DNA of 64,000 nt. Source: Corbicula japonica. Its lineage: Eukaryota > Mollusca > Bivalvia > Venerida > Cyrenidae. Positions 28,301-35,607 of this stretch are shown here, piece after piece. The stretch covers positions 8,494,001 to 8,558,000 of the forward strand of contig JAZAYU010000013.1 of assembly GCA_038501625.1 (NCBI GenBank). Direction: 5' to 3'. Made by a program: the position numbers and the translations under genes. A model generated the notes under the pieces. It did not search any database and was not told where the DNA came from. It saw only the letters and a program-made list of their open reading frames with translations. How positions within the stretch are numbered: position 1 is the stretch's first letter; the number at the start of each line of letters is the position of its first letter.

Positions 28301-31300
28301 CTGGCCCCAAGGCTATAAAACTAAGAATGAAAACCAGTCTCAAATCTCAAGGATTTGTCTCCATTTCAGCCAATCAGATGCTTGAGATTTTAGACTGGTC
28401 GCCTGATGCTAACAAAATGTGTAGTTGTGCACGTGGCCATTAGTCAGTCATATTTTTGTGATACCCAAACTCTCAAGAATATATCTAGCTTTTTCATTTA
28501 TAAGCATTTTTTCAGTTTATTCTGAAATCCTTGTTTTTATTAGTTGTTGTACTTTATTCATTTATTTTTATCTTTTTTTTAATTGTCCTGAGTCTGTCAT
28601 TTCATAACTTGCTTTCTTTTTTCCAGCGATAAAAGTCCTTCAATTTGGAAAATTTTAGCTCAGTAAACTGCACAAAAAGCATGTTTTGCTAGCAACTATT
28701 GCCTGTAGATTATTGCAGAAATTACAACCTTGGAATATTGACAATTTTGGTTTATATGACTGAGTTTATTCTTGGCTTTTTTTTTAATTAAGAATTAAGC
28801 CGAATTTATATATTCATTACAAAACACTGTTGTTGTTTATTGATTGATATGATTATCCCCTTTGCCTAATTCAGAATTTGCATATAAAATATTGGTACAA
28901 ATGTAACATTACAATGCTTGTAGTATTTTATAAAAGTTGAAAACAGTCTGTATGTGTGTCTCATGGTGTGATTTGGATGGTGATCATTCTATTGGAAGAA
29001 ATACTGAAATAACATGTTAAACATAAAAAAATTGTGTACTCAAAAACATGATAATAATTTTGTAATTCTATGAGATCGTTATTTAAAGAATAATTATATT
29101 ATAATTTTCTATGTAATGTGGAAATGCTTTTGTTAAAAGGTTACTTGTAATATTATTAAGGTTAAAGTATGCTTTATACAAGTAAATAAAATAGAGAAAT
29201 AAACAACAATTGCTTTGCATTTCTTAAGTGTGCTCTGTCTGTTGCATTGCTTTTTAAAATTAATTTAATGAAAGATTTTCTTTGCTTTGTTACTAAAACA
29301 ACACCTTAGTGTAATGCTCTTCTGTTTAATTTCTGTTAAATAATTAATCTGCATTGTTGAACAATGTTTTATATAATGTCATAAATAGAGTTGATGGAGT
29401 GACATTGGTTCATTTCAGACCTGCGATGCCCGGGTGGTATGGTGACACGGACAAGCATAGACTGTGGTGCGAGCCTGTCCATCTGTCCGCGTCCAGTGGA
29501 TGTCTTCATCAGCTATAGAAGGTCAACAGGATCCCAGCTGGCCAGGTATTTATTTTTATCTATTCTCCAAACATTTCAATAAAACATATTCCAGCAATAC
29601 TGCAATAAGCTAGCTTGAAAAGGGTCATCTTTTTGCATATTAGATAAGTTTTAACACTATTTCACTAGTCTTCTTGCAAATCTATTTGTTATAAAAACGT
29701 ATTTTGGAAATAAAATGTTATAAAAAATAAAATGGAAGAGGACATTGCATAATGATATTGTATGCATACAAGATATATGCATCTATTCCCTGGGTGTAAC
29801 TATATTTGGCTGGGCAGAGCAGCTTTACAGGCCAAAACAGTTCTGTCATGCAGCATTATGACATTCAAACCTCACATGTCTAAAAGAATTTCTTCCACTG
29901 TTACTGTTGGTAAAGGATAATAATTCTAGAAGATAGTTATGTTTACATGTACATAAATATATTACATTTGAAGATTATCCCCTGTGCACCCTGCATGCAA
30001 CCCCTTATAATTGTCATGGTTTAATTTCAGACACATGAATACAAAAAACAGAATCCACATTTTAGAATAAATATAGTTAACTTGTTATTGAAAATGACCT
30101 TAGCTCAGGTGCTTCCTGTGTAACAGCAAATTCTGTGCCCAAGGTTATAAAGCTGAGCATGGAAACCAGTCTCAAATCTCAAGCATCTGATTGGCTGAAA
30201 TGGCGACTGGTCGCCATTTCAGCCAATCAGATGCTTGAGATTTGAGACTGGTTTCCATGCTCAGCTTTATAACCTTCAACCCTGGAGCCGCCTGTATATC
30301 AGCTATCAAGTAAGGTGATGCCAGAAATAATATGTAAAATGGCAACTTATATTGACAAATTATAATGCCTTTATAAAATTGCATTTATCCTTCATACAGT
30401 TTGCTGAAAGTGCACCTGCAGTTGCGGGGCTTCTCGGTATTTCTGGACATTGATCGTCTACGTGCTGGCAAGTTTGATGAGAACCTTTTAATGAACATTA
30501 AGCTAGCCAAACATTTCCTCCTGGTTCTGACCACCAATGCTCTTGATAGATGTATAGGAGACGGAGACAGACAGGACTGGGTACATAAGGTAAACATTTT
30601 CCCATAAATCTATTTTTTATTTTACAAATGAAAGGGTTACACAATTAGGACAATAATTAAGGGAATTAAAAGGCTTTCCTTCACAGTATATTGTAACCTA
30701 TAAACATGTTATTGTCTTAAAAGGTAGTAATTTTGGAAGGTTTTATCAAAAATCCCAAGAAGATTTGCCTGTTTTGAACTGAATATGTTCATCAGTTGGT
30801 TTATCCTAATGCCACAATGTTCTACTCTAGTATTCAATCAACTAATAAGATCTCTGGCAATAACAGTGTTACATGAAACAGCAAATGGAATCAACTGTCT
30901 GTAGACATAATGTTTGATCACATAGTGATCTGCTGGGAATTAAACTCAGCACTATCTGAAGTGATAGTTAAAATTATGACCTTAGAAGTTATGTATTTCC
31001 CAGAAGGGGTTTGAACTTGGTACTCCCAGAGTGGTAGTTAACTGATGTTCTGCTGGGGACTAAACCCAGCACCATAGAGTGGTAGTTAGGTGTTATCACT
31101 TAGGGGATCAAAATCTGCAGTCCCTCAGTGGTAACTAATTCACTTAGTATGGCCATTGTCTATGAATATAGTAACTCAAATGCCACATTAGACTAGAACT
31201 ATATCTGTGCCCACCAGGGCTGAAGGTTATAAAACTGAGTTTTGAAAGATCTCAGATCTCAAGCATCTGATTGGCTGAAATGGCGACTAGTCTCCATTTC

Positions 31301-34300
31301 AGCCAATAAGATGCTGGCTGGTCGCCATTTCAGCCAATCAGATGCTTGAGATTTGAGACTGGTTTCCATTCTCAGTTTTATAACCTTGTGACCATGTTAA
31401 TCCTTTACTTCATGAGATATGGCTGTTCACCAGGAAGAAAACAGGGTACAAGTTATATCCAGATCAGTGCCCAAGGTTATAAAACTGAGATTGGAAACCA
31501 GTCTCAAATCTCAAGCATCTGATTGGCTGAAATGGTGACCAGTCGCCATTTCAGCCAATCAGATCCATGAGATTTAAGACTGGTTTCCAATCTCAGTTTA
31601 ATAACCTTCAACTCAGAAGGCATATCCATGGAGTAATAAGGAATAACCTTATAAAATCTCCTTCAAAACTGTTAGCAGTACTCACTTGTATCAAAATAAC
31701 ACATGTAAACAGATACCTTTTAAAAAAACTATAAAAATTGCAAACACAATCATGTGATGTGTGTTTTGTACAGGAGATAGTGACCGCCCTAGAGAGTCAG
31801 TGTAATATTATACCTATCCTGGACAACTGTGACTGGCCAGAACCCGAACAACTACCAGAAGATATGAGACAGGTCTGCTACTTCAACGGTATCAGGTTTG
31901 TGACTTTATTTTTTGTCCAAGATTTTTATGATAATTATAACCAGAGGGATAAAGAACCTGGGCTGAAGGTTGTAAAATAGAGTTTGGAAACCAGTCTCAA
32001 ATCTCAAGGATCTAATTGGCTGAAATGGCAACCTGTCACCAATTCAGCCAATCAGAGGCTTGCGATTTGAGACTGGTTTCCATGCTCAGTTTTATAACCT
32101 TGGACACTGGTTATGATAATACATTTCTCTAATGACAGTAACTATCATATCCCTTTACTCCATCGATACACCTTTATCACATGAGCATACAATTAAGATC
32201 CAGATCAGCTGTAAAAATTGCCATCTGATCAGATCTTCACTGTTTGCTTTTTGATTCATTAGGTTTTTATGATCAAGAGGTAAAGAATGTAAGATGGCAC
32301 AGATGTTTCTACACTGTTTGCTCACGTTTCCTTTCACTTGAAGTTAAAAAAACAACATTAAGAATATTTAAGATGGATGTTTCTAATTTCATATAATCTA
32401 TTTATTCTTGATAAAGGATATTAGTCTGAAATTTTGATTAAAAGAATAAAAAAATACATAGAGTTAGTACTGACTTCCCTTTTGCAACATTTTTTTATGT
32501 TTCAAAATATAATTATTTGAATTAGAGCAGGCAAAGTAAATTTGGGTCATTTGTCAATATGTTCGATTCTTAGTCTAGAACATTTCCAAAATTTGAAGAA
32601 AAAAACAACAACAAAATTTACATTTCAGTGATAATAGAAATTGCATTTGTGATAATTTGCAATGCTGGATGTACATGCATGTTACGTAACAGTAATGAAT
32701 TATTGAAACTTAACATCGTATCCAAACAATACTTAACTGACGTCTTGTGATTACCAGGATTTTTTTTCAAGAATTAAGACTTCCTGATAAAATCATCTGC
32801 ATGAAGAGGGACACGTCCCACACATATATATACCTCTCAAACATTTTACTCCTTATAGACTCCTTTTATCTCACTGGCAAACAATACAGTGTAGATCCAG
32901 ATCAATGCAAGCTGATCAAGATCTGAACTGTTCGCTTTTAGATTCATTAGGTTAATTCTGACCAAGAAGTGAACAGTGCAGATCCTTATCAGATTGCACA
33001 AATGTGTCAGCTGATCTGGCTCTACACTGGTTGCCTATGTGATAAAAGGCATATATATGGAGTAAAGGGTTAAATGAATTGATTTTCAGTGATTTACTAT
33101 TTGTTGTCTTTCTCTGTTTTGAACTTTGAGTTTAAAAATGTATGCATGTAAAATTAACTTAACAATCATGTATAGCAACTGTTTGGATTGGGTGGTTGCA
33201 CCTCATGCTATGAAATGTCATGTACTTCTATAGGAATTGGTATGTAACCAGAATTTCTAGGTTAACACTAATATGATAGCAGTTTGCTAGATCAGAGGAA
33301 GTCTTTTAGGGCCAGTAATTAGAATGCTAGAAGTATTTTAACCCTTTCCTCCATATATACGCATTTTTATGATTGTGCGACCAGTGTTGATCAAGATCAG
33401 CCAGCACATCTGTGCCGTCTGATCAGGATCTGCACTGGTCGCAGTTTGGTAAAGAAAAAACCTAAAGAATAAAAAAAGAGAAAAGTTTAGATCCTGATCA
33501 GACGGCACGGATGTGCCGGCTGATCTGGATCTAAACTGTTCGCCCACGCAATAAAGGTTTGTTTATGGAGATATCCCCTCTGAAACCACAGGATAGACTT
33601 AAAACAACATTAACCTGAAGCATCCTTAATTCGACCCCTTTCAAACAAAGCTTCCAAATCATTACCTTGGGGTCTGTGGAACCCCAGTCAGGGTTGAACC
33701 CCAGGGTTTGGGGCTTATTTATCATATTTCTACAGGAAAAAGAATTCTTTTATAAAAAAGTGCCTGCCATATTTTTTAAAAATATTTCACAGACACATTC
33801 ATTGGAAGACAATTTTACTGGAATATTACTAAGCTGTCAGAAAATAATACCACAATACTATTATGATAGGCGCTACAGTGGCTGATATAGTGCCAGTTAT
33901 AAAATCTTCCTCTTAGAAGCAGTGTGCCAGCTTTTCAAAATATTTAATAGACATGTTCATTGGGTGACCCTCTTCTAAAATTGATCCAGCCCTGCTGTCA
34001 GAGAGTATCTTGTTTTCCCTGTCTACATCTTTGAAAATTTTCTTTTACCCTTTCCTCCATAAATAGTCAGAAATTGGTCAGAAATAATCTGACAAATCAA
34101 ATAGCGAACTGTTTAGATCCTGATCAGATGGCACAGATGTGCCGGCTGATCTGGATCTAAACGGTTCGCCCACACTGAATTAAGGTGTGTCTATGGAGGA
34201 AAGGGTTAAATCTTCCAGATCAGTTTTAAAAAGATTTTACTAGCTTGTTTTTTGGATGATCCTTTTTCAAAGTTGTTCCAACCAAGTTATTTTTGGTAAT

Positions 34301-35501
34301 AACAAACATGGCTTCCAGGTGGTGGGGTGGGGGTAGGCAGGGCTTTTTCTTCATACATATCAATAGAGCTGTCATAGTTTTACATGGATTTTTATAGAAT
34401 AATCTAAAGCAAGATTGGGTAGAGGAGCTTAATAGATTTTTTTTGGTAATATTTGTGCCCATATTCATAAAACTAATAAAAAAACTAGAGACCAGTCTCA
34501 AATCGCGAGCATCTATTTAATTTTATGATCTTGGGCACAGGTGGGCATTTCAGGGCCATGATGGCCCTTTTGTTTAGATTACATCATGCACTGGTTTGCT
34601 TAGAAACATAGTTTAAAATACATTTTTTGTTTATTTACAATAATAGTTATTTTTATTTGACACATTTCTCAGAGAATTGTTAAATACATTTCACTGAATT
34701 GCTTTATAATGAAACAGAGCAAAAGCTGCAGTAGTGCATGCTATCAATCAGATTATAAGAAAATCAGAAATCAGTTTTTCCGTGTGCTAATCTTTGTGTT
34801 TTTGCAACTTAATCCATTGTATAACAGAAAGGTTGCCTATTGCCAAATGCAATGGCATTGAATGATTAAGTACATCCAGAAAATGTATCAAATAAGAGCT
34901 GTTCTACATATTTATTGGATGAATACATGTCATGAAAAACATAAAATACAAAAATGGTAGATCTTCTACAAACTCCATATACATTTGCTATGAGACCAGA
35001 CTCAGATGTCAGCAATCTGATTGGTTGATAAGGATCACAGTCAAATTTCTGACCAATCATAGTGTGAAAACCAATGCAAGATATTATGATGGGGATGGAT
35101 AATCATTGGTAGATATTCTCTCTCAGCGTGTGGATACCGTTATTTTTTAAGACGAGTCAATAAAACTAGGTATACGTTTCACCTATCTCCAGCTCCCTGA
35201 TTGATGTAGCTTTTGTGACGGGGCTCATGCCTTAGGTTACACTATTTTTATTTCTAGATGGGTGCATGAGTACCAAGATGCGTGCATTAACAAACTAGAG
35301 TGCTTTCTGCGTGGGCAGCTTAAAACTCTTCCTGACAAAATGTGTCATGCTGCACCAATAAAGAAGTCAGCGTCTACCATGTCCAACAAGGGGATACGGG
35401 GATTTCTGACCCCGCAGAGCAGCATAGACCTTCCCAAGCCCTCTGATTGGACAGTAGAAGATATACCAATAATTGGTTCAATGGTGCGCCACCTAGAATA
35501 A
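232..35501 (+). CDS. SARM1: SARM1-like NADase gene, 3' portion (ARM end, SAM, SAM, TIR), spliced
   Basis: SARM1 is a cytosolic and mitochondria-associated NAD+ hydrolase whose ARM domain holds the TIR domain inactive, whose SAM domains build the octamer and whose TIR cleaves NAD+. It drives axon degeneration in vertebrates and flies and innate immunity in nematodes. Seven exons join in frame (1221 bp, 406 residues plus stop): 232-408, 7798-7922, 13193-13428, 29419-29545, 30400-30589, 31774-31895, 35258-35501. Domain order ARM end, SAM1, SAM2, linker, TIR matches the family. The N-terminal ARM part lies left of the window. Identity rests on remembered human SARM1 motifs (IGEE, DGDLL, FISYRR, DWVHKE, WPEP, HEYQ). 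Introns are up to 16 kb and filled with repeats. A duplicated terminal exon at 40231 and a possible extra exon at 54520 suggest several C-terminal isoforms. Confidence 0.9.
569..650 (-). repeat. Second copy of the 60361 repeat
   Basis: Shares ATATGC, GGAATCGCCACA, ACAAAACACAGCCTC and AAGAGGAAAA with 60361-60440. It sits in the first intron next to a HINE 5' end. Confidence 0.5.
706..2699 (+). mobile_element. HINE-A copy 1 (Helentron-like, about 167 bp core monomers)
   Basis: The 5' end is a nested hairpin: AGCTCACC, inner stem TGAGCAC/GTGCTCA, then GGTGAGCT. A (GTCC/GTCG) microsatellite follows, then a lead segment with CCACGGATGTTCCTTGC. About ten monomers of about 167 bp follow (each with CTTTAAAAATCTTCTTGTC, TAGTGGAACTCTACAAAG, CAAAATTGGCCCCGCCCC). 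The 3' end has CTCAGGTGAGC, complementary to the 5' end, then hairpin GGGCCATTATGGCCC and CTCTTGT. Known HINE/Helentron elements have subterminal inverted repeats, internal tandem repeats and a 3' hairpin, and insert between T and T. It lies in the first intron. Confidence 0.8.
2891..2983 (+). pseudogene. LINE reverse transcriptase C-terminal remnant
   Basis: An in-frame stretch reads [10 protein letters not shown], then [11 protein letters not shown] and ends LQDCD with TAA. The pattern LWNSLP..IK..........FK..LKTYLF is the usual C-terminus of jockey/CR1-type non-LTR elements. Only this tail is left, inside the first intron, just before a HINE. Confidence 0.6.
3135..4088 (+). mobile_element. 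HINE-A copy 2, 3' truncated
   Basis: 5' hairpin AGCTCACC, TGTCAC/GTGACA, GGTGAGCT, then GTCCGGCGTCCGTCCG and diverged A-type monomers. Homology stops near 4088 without the 3' hairpin. Another element (HINE-B) starts 32 bp on. Confidence 0.75.
4120..7055 (+). mobile_element. HINE-B (about 170 bp monomers plus a long A/C-only tract)
   Basis: 5' hairpin AGCTCGAC, TATTCGAAGAATA, GTCGAGCT, then GGCGTCGGCGTC. Seven or so monomers (AGGTTAAAGTTTGCGTGC, CCATAACTCT, ATTATGGCCCTTTTT) span about 4190-5480. They are followed by simple repeats at 5620-6750. The 3' end has TTCGAATAGTCGAGC, complementary to the 5' arm, then hairpin CAGTCG/CGACTG and CTCTTGT. The matching ends show that the microsatellite tract lies inside the element. 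Confidence 0.75.
5620..6752. repeat. Simple repeats: (ATACC)n then a 1 kb A/C-only strand
   Basis: (ATACC)n at 5625-5668 leads into about 1.05 kb of irregular CAA/CAC triplets with almost no G or T on the + strand. Stops are rare on both strands because of composition, which yields long Thr/Pro or Val/Gly reading frames that are not genes. Confidence 0.9.
7268..7322. repeat. (ATT)n microsatellite
   Basis: Near-perfect TTA/ATT repeats. Confidence 0.95.
7540..7767. mobile_element. MITE-D copy, diverged
   Basis: Ends ATGGAGTAAAGGGTTAA, with one clear cruciform half; the left end is worn. A further half copy may lie at 7360-7500. It abuts the SAM1 exon (7798). Confidence 0.5.
7798..7922 (+). 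CDS. SARM1: SARM1 exon: body of SAM1
   Basis: Acceptor TTTCAG ends at 7797; donor AAG|GTTAGA begins at 7923. The exon starts in phase 0 and leaves two bases. It encodes [17 protein letters not shown], then [17 protein letters not shown] and PGMVRR. The pattern (IGF, a bulky helix, I/VDGDLLL, D/E-rich L-x-x-x-L, G-M/I before a basic helix) is the SAM core of SARM1. The 7922 donor was chosen over a weaker one at 7945 because, joined to the acceptor before 13193, it gives [12 protein letters not shown], which aligns with the human SAM1 C-terminal helix without a gap. A hAT-like element begins 18 bp into the following intron. Confidence 0.9.
8000..9176. other. Left interior of the hAT-like element
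   Basis: AT-rich DNA with no open frame over 70 codons and no transposase motif. Confidence 0.5.
9177..10762 (+). mobile_element. HINE-F (about 147 bp monomers)
   Basis: 5' hairpin TATGCCCCCC, TTCGAAGAAG, GGGGGTATA, then (GTCG)n and GTCCGTAG. About seven monomers contain CTTGTCCGATCAATAACTAG, GGTCATGACCAGTAGAAG and GGTCAAAGGTCAAGGTCAC. 3' end: AGGGGGGGCAT, hairpin GTGTTTGACAAACAC, CTCTTGT. The last 400 bp before the end are unique DNA. Confidence 0.78.
11747..12897 (+). mobile_element. HINE-A ends with a different core (about 145 bp monomers)
   Basis: 5' hairpin AGCTCACC, TGAGC/GCTCA, GGTGAGCT and 3' end TTAGGTGAGC, hairpin GGGCCATCATGGCCC, CTCTTGT are those of HINE-A. The core, however, is made of monomers with CAAGGTCAAGGTCACTG, CTAAAAATAGAAATT and TAACTTGAGTTTGCTTTGGC, unlike copy 1. 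Confidence 0.8.
12993..13140. mobile_element. MITE-G copy
   Basis: Full length; ends 52 bp before the SAM2 exon acceptor (13192), which it may influence. Confidence 0.8.
13193..13428 (+). CDS. SARM1: SARM1 exon: SAM1 end and SAM2
   Basis: Acceptor TTTTCAG ends at 13192; donor CTG|GTAAGT begins at 13429. The first base completes an Arg codon and the last base starts an Asp codon. It encodes the last SAM1 helix (FQRELVCLK), a short linker with [14 protein letters not shown], and a full SAM2 ([18 protein letters not shown], then [16 protein letters not shown] and [12 protein letters not shown]). Human SAM2 has the same YTY, GLDR/GMDR and EECGI/DECGV positions. A neighbouring AG at 13199 would also splice but shifts the frame relative to the 7922 donor. 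Confidence 0.9.
13702..14066. mobile_element. MITE-D copy split by MITE-G
   Basis: GACCCATTACTCCATATATA to 13745, then MITE-G (13746-13893), then GTGTAGGTCTGGATC and GATCAGGATCTACAC onward. Confidence 0.55.
13746..13893. mobile_element. MITE-G copy nested in MITE-D
   Basis: Full length, nearly perfect palindrome. Confidence 0.85.
14067..14929. other. Intronic, nothing recognised
   Basis: AT-rich intron of SARM1. No repeat family or gene seen. Confidence 0.5.
14930..15009. mobile_element. MITE-G deletion copy
   Basis: Both ends kept; most of the left arm lost. Confidence 0.65.
15256..15481. mobile_element. MITE-D copy
   Basis: AACCCCTTACTCCATGG to TAAATGGTTAAC, both cruciforms worn. Confidence 0.65.
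15537..15785. mobile_element. MITE-D copy
   Basis: TTAACCCAGTACTTCAT to GGAGTAAATGGTTAA, 56 bp after the previous copy. Confidence 0.65.
15974..16199. mobile_element. MITE-D copy
   Basis: TAACCCTTTACTCCATAAA to ATGGAGGAAAGGGCTAA; second cruciform shortened. Confidence 0.75.
16200..17025. other. Intronic, nothing recognised
   Basis: Short open frames on both strands without motifs. Confidence 0.5.
17026..17260. mobile_element. MITE-D copy
   Basis: TTAACTCTTTATTCCATGG to ATGGAGTGAAGGGTTAA. MITE-G follows 7 bp later. Confidence 0.7.
17268..17415. mobile_element. MITE-G copy
   Basis: Full length, 7 bp after a MITE-D. Confidence 0.82.
17595..17814. mobile_element. MITE-D copy, reverse orientation
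   Basis: TTAACCCTTTCCTTTATAG to TCAAGGAAAGGG. Confidence 0.7.
17815..18596. other. Intronic, nothing recognised
   Basis: Includes a short AAAT run at 18305 only. Confidence 0.5.
18597..18746. mobile_element. MITE-G copy
   Basis: Full length with a TTG insertion at the centre. Confidence 0.8.
19001..19251. mobile_element. MITE-D copy, worn ends
   Basis: TTAACTCTACTAAATG to GTAGTCAAGGGTTAA, with both cruciforms. Confidence 0.6.
19448..19595. mobile_element. MITE-G copy
   Basis: Full length, ATCATAAAACTAAG subfamily. Confidence 0.82.
19702..19919. mobile_element. MITE-D copy
   Basis: ATTAAATCCTTATCTCCAT to ACGGAGTAAAGGGTTAA. Confidence 0.65.
20096..21993. mobile_element. Foldback element with arms of about 500 bp
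   Basis: 20096-20640 and 21478-21993 are reverse complements with moderate divergence, around an 840 bp unpaired middle. Ends read ACGCCCGG and CCGGGCAT. TAATAC flanks both sides (20090-20095, 21994-21999), a target duplication. GAGCGAAA and its complement TTTCGCTC recur in each arm (for example 20142, 20169, 20528, 20551). Short open frames in the arms mirror each other and lack recognisable domains. Confidence 0.8.
22092..22182 (+). mobile_element. Minimal HINE (91 bp, no core)
   Basis: An AGCTCA... TTGAGCT 5' hairpin, then GTTTTGTCC, then a GCC/GGC hairpin and CTCTTGT. The tandem core is absent. It ends 6 bp before HINE-C. Confidence 0.5.
22189..22425 (+). mobile_element. HINE-C (237 bp, no tandem core)
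   Basis: 5' hairpin TATGCCCCCA... TGGAGGCATA, CTGCCCGTCC, about 120 bp of unique sequence, then AGTGGGGACATCA, hairpin TGTCC/GGACA and CTAGT, the canonical Helitron-type terminus. It shows the architecture without an array. Confidence 0.6.
22426..23451. other. Intronic, nothing recognised
   Basis: GGATCAAAAGGGGGTTCATTG near 23208 looks like low-copy DNA; no gene signal. Confidence 0.45.
23452..23596. mobile_element. MITE-G (palindromic), representative copy
   Basis: Family description: about 148 bp, palindromic over nearly its whole length. Arms run GGGCCCAAGATCATAAAACT (or CTGAAGGTTATAAAACTGAG), ACCAGTCTCAAATCTCAAG, CATCTGATTGGCTGAAATGG, CGACTGG and back. Each copy holds two inverted CCAAT motifs and two GCCATTT motifs around the centre. 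Non-coding; the target duplication could not be settled. This copy is nearly intact. Confidence 0.8.
23746..23800 (+). mobile_element. Decayed HINE 5' end
   Basis: GCTCACCCAAGC... GTAAGCTGTTGTGAGAG resembles a mutated HINE-A 5' hairpin and its downstream bases. Confidence 0.3.
24115..24249. mobile_element. MITE-D fragment
   Basis: Partial cruciform and a CCATAGAGGAAAGGGAT right end. Confidence 0.45.
24818..24989. mobile_element. MITE-D fragment
   Basis: TAGATCCAGACCAGCCTG... CCATGGATAAAAAGGATTA. Confidence 0.45.
25379..25620. mobile_element. MITE-D copy, well preserved
   Basis: TTAACCCTTTCCTCCATAA to ATGGAGGAAAGGATTAA, both cruciforms intact, 90 bp before HINE-E copy 1. Confidence 0.8.
25710..27373 (+). 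mobile_element. HINE-E copy 1 (about 155 bp monomers)
   Basis: 5' hairpin TATGCTCCCC... GGGGAGCATA, then GTTGTCGCTTTGTCC and (GTCC)n. About nine monomers carry GAGGAGCAGTGCAGTGCA, CCATAACTCTTGCTTTATTC, CTTTTTGTCCGGGGCATAT. 3' end: GACAAAGCG and GGGGAGCATAA, both complementary to the 5' end, then hairpin CCGTCTCTGACGG, CTCTTGT. It contains the empty site AATATT (27231-27236) of the insertion seen in copy 2. Confidence 0.85.
27389..27500. mobile_element. MITE-D left half
   Basis: TTAACACTTTATTCCATAT and one cruciform arm, just after HINE-E copy 1. Confidence 0.5.
28104..28255. mobile_element. MITE-G copy, diverged
   Basis: Full length, with a repeated AGATGC in the right arm. Confidence 0.72.
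28302..28402. mobile_element. MITE-G copy, right end lost
   Basis: GGCCCCAAGGCTATAAAACT onward; the centre is deleted. Confidence 0.65.
29419..29545 (+). CDS. SARM1: SARM1 exon: SAM2-TIR linker and TIR strand A
   Basis: Acceptor TTTCAG ends at 29418; donor CCAG|GTATTT begins at 29546. It encodes a 24-residue or so linker with four cysteines' worth of unusual content (LRCPGG, DCGAS, SICPR) and then [17 protein letters not shown], the box-1 strand of the TIR domain (human: [15 protein letters not shown]). Basic residues after box 1 are the phosphate-facing RR of the NAD+ site in SARM1 structures. Exactly three Cys are visible in the linker (LRC, DC, IC). The preceding intron is 16 kb, the longest inside the certain part of the gene. 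Confidence 0.92.
30136..30284. mobile_element. MITE-G copy, near-perfect palindrome
   Basis: Lies 115 bp before the TIR core exon. Confidence 0.85.
30400..30589 (+). CDS. SARM1: SARM1 exon: TIR core with BB loop
   Basis: Acceptor CATACAG ends at 30399; donor AAG|GTAAAC begins at 30590. The first base completes a Ser codon and the exon ends in phase 0. Residues [19 protein letters not shown] and [10 protein letters not shown] match human helix A, strand B and the BB loop, including the glycine of AGKF, whose proline mutation in human SARM1 is inactivating. It then runs [25 protein letters not shown]. The catalytic glutamate that follows HK is in the next exon. A palindromic MITE lies 115 bp upstream of the acceptor. 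Confidence 0.95.
31217..31391. mobile_element. MITE-G copy with duplicated centre
   Basis: The segment CCATTTCAGCCAAT.AGATGC occurs twice, making the element about 25 bp longer than usual. Confidence 0.78.
31397..31646. mobile_element. MITE-D copy split by MITE-G
   Basis: TTAATCCTTTACTTCATG up to 31466, then MITE-G (31467-31614), then CATATCCATGGAGTAATAAGG. Confidence 0.55.
31467..31614. mobile_element. MITE-G copy nested in MITE-D
   Basis: Full length, 76 bp after the previous copy. Confidence 0.8.
31774..31895 (+). CDS. SARM1: SARM1 exon: TIR catalytic glutamate and WPEP segment
   Basis: Acceptor TGTACAG ends at 31773; donor TCAG|GTTTGT begins at 31896. Its first codon, GAG, is the glutamate equivalent to human Glu642, the catalytic residue of SARM1 NADase. 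The exon continues [36 protein letters not shown] and leaves two bases of an Arg codon. WPEP and LPEDM are diagnostic of SARM1 TIRs. All visible catalytic features are intact, so an active NADase is expected. This exon can join either terminal exon (35258 or 40231), since both start with one base completing Arg before Trp. Confidence 0.95.
31959..32106. mobile_element. MITE-G copy
   Basis: Full length, 63 bp after the catalytic TIR exon. Confidence 0.8.
32147..32340. mobile_element. MITE-D copy, right end lost
   Basis: TATCCCTTTACTCCATCG and one cruciform, 40 bp after a MITE-G. Confidence 0.5.
32844..33073. mobile_element. MITE-D copy
   Basis: TTTTACTCCTTATAGAC to ATGGAGTAAAGGGTTAA. Confidence 0.65.
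33338..33570. mobile_element. MITE-D copy, right TIR cut
   Basis: TTAACCCTTTCCTCCATAT to TTTATGGAG, where a decayed HINE begins. Confidence 0.7.
34045..34209. mobile_element. MITE-D copy, first cruciform deleted
   Basis: TTTACCCTTTCCTCCATAA jumps to TTGGTCAGAAAT, then a full second cruciform and ATGGAGGAAAGGGTTAA. Confidence 0.7.
34455..34540. mobile_element. MITE-G deletion copy
   Basis: Both ends kept, centre deleted; lies just before the decayed HINE 3' end. Confidence 0.6.
34574..35257. other. Intron before terminal exon 1, nothing recognised
   Basis: AT-rich, no repeat family identified. Confidence 0.5.
35258..35501 (+). CDS. SARM1: SARM1 terminal exon 1 (TIR last helix, long tail)
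   Basis: Acceptor TTTCTAG ends at 35257. The first base completes Arg, then [19 protein letters not shown] gives the last TIR helix (human: WSHEYQEATIEKIIRFLQG). A tail of about 60 residues follows, rich in Lys, Ser and Pro ([18 protein letters not shown]), ending SMVRHLE and TAA at 35499-35501. The tail is longer than the short human tail and not recognisable. It contains WTVED, which also opens SAM1 in this gene; this may be chance. A polyadenylation signal follows at 35602. Confidence 0.9.
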
Positions 35502-35601
35502 TTTTAGAAGTGATTGAACTAATCACCTGTATGTTACCAACTTTGTTATAACCACAAGTAGAAAGCTTATTCCTTATATATTGTTACATATTGCATGTGA
35601 A

Positions 35602-35607
35602 AATAAA
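35602..35607 (+). promoter_or_regulatory. AATAAA polyadenylation signal for terminal exon 1
   Basis: AATAAA lies 100 bp after the stop codon of the first terminal exon, in AT-rich DNA. It would end the isoform using that exon. Confidence 0.65.

Larger units (their letters stand above)
27500..29418. other. Intronic, only two MITE-G copies
   Basis: Apart from 28104-28402 nothing recognisable up to the TIR exon. Confidence 0.5.
33560..34573 (+). mobile_element. Decayed HINE-A, interrupted by MITEs
   Basis: CCCCTCTGAAACCACAGGA at 33574 recalls the HINE-A lead segment. The 3' end CAGGTGGGCATTTC, hairpin GGGCCATGATGGCCC, TTTTGT at 34538-34573 is a mutated HINE-A terminus. MITE copies at 34045 and 34455 lie in between. 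Confidence 0.4.
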
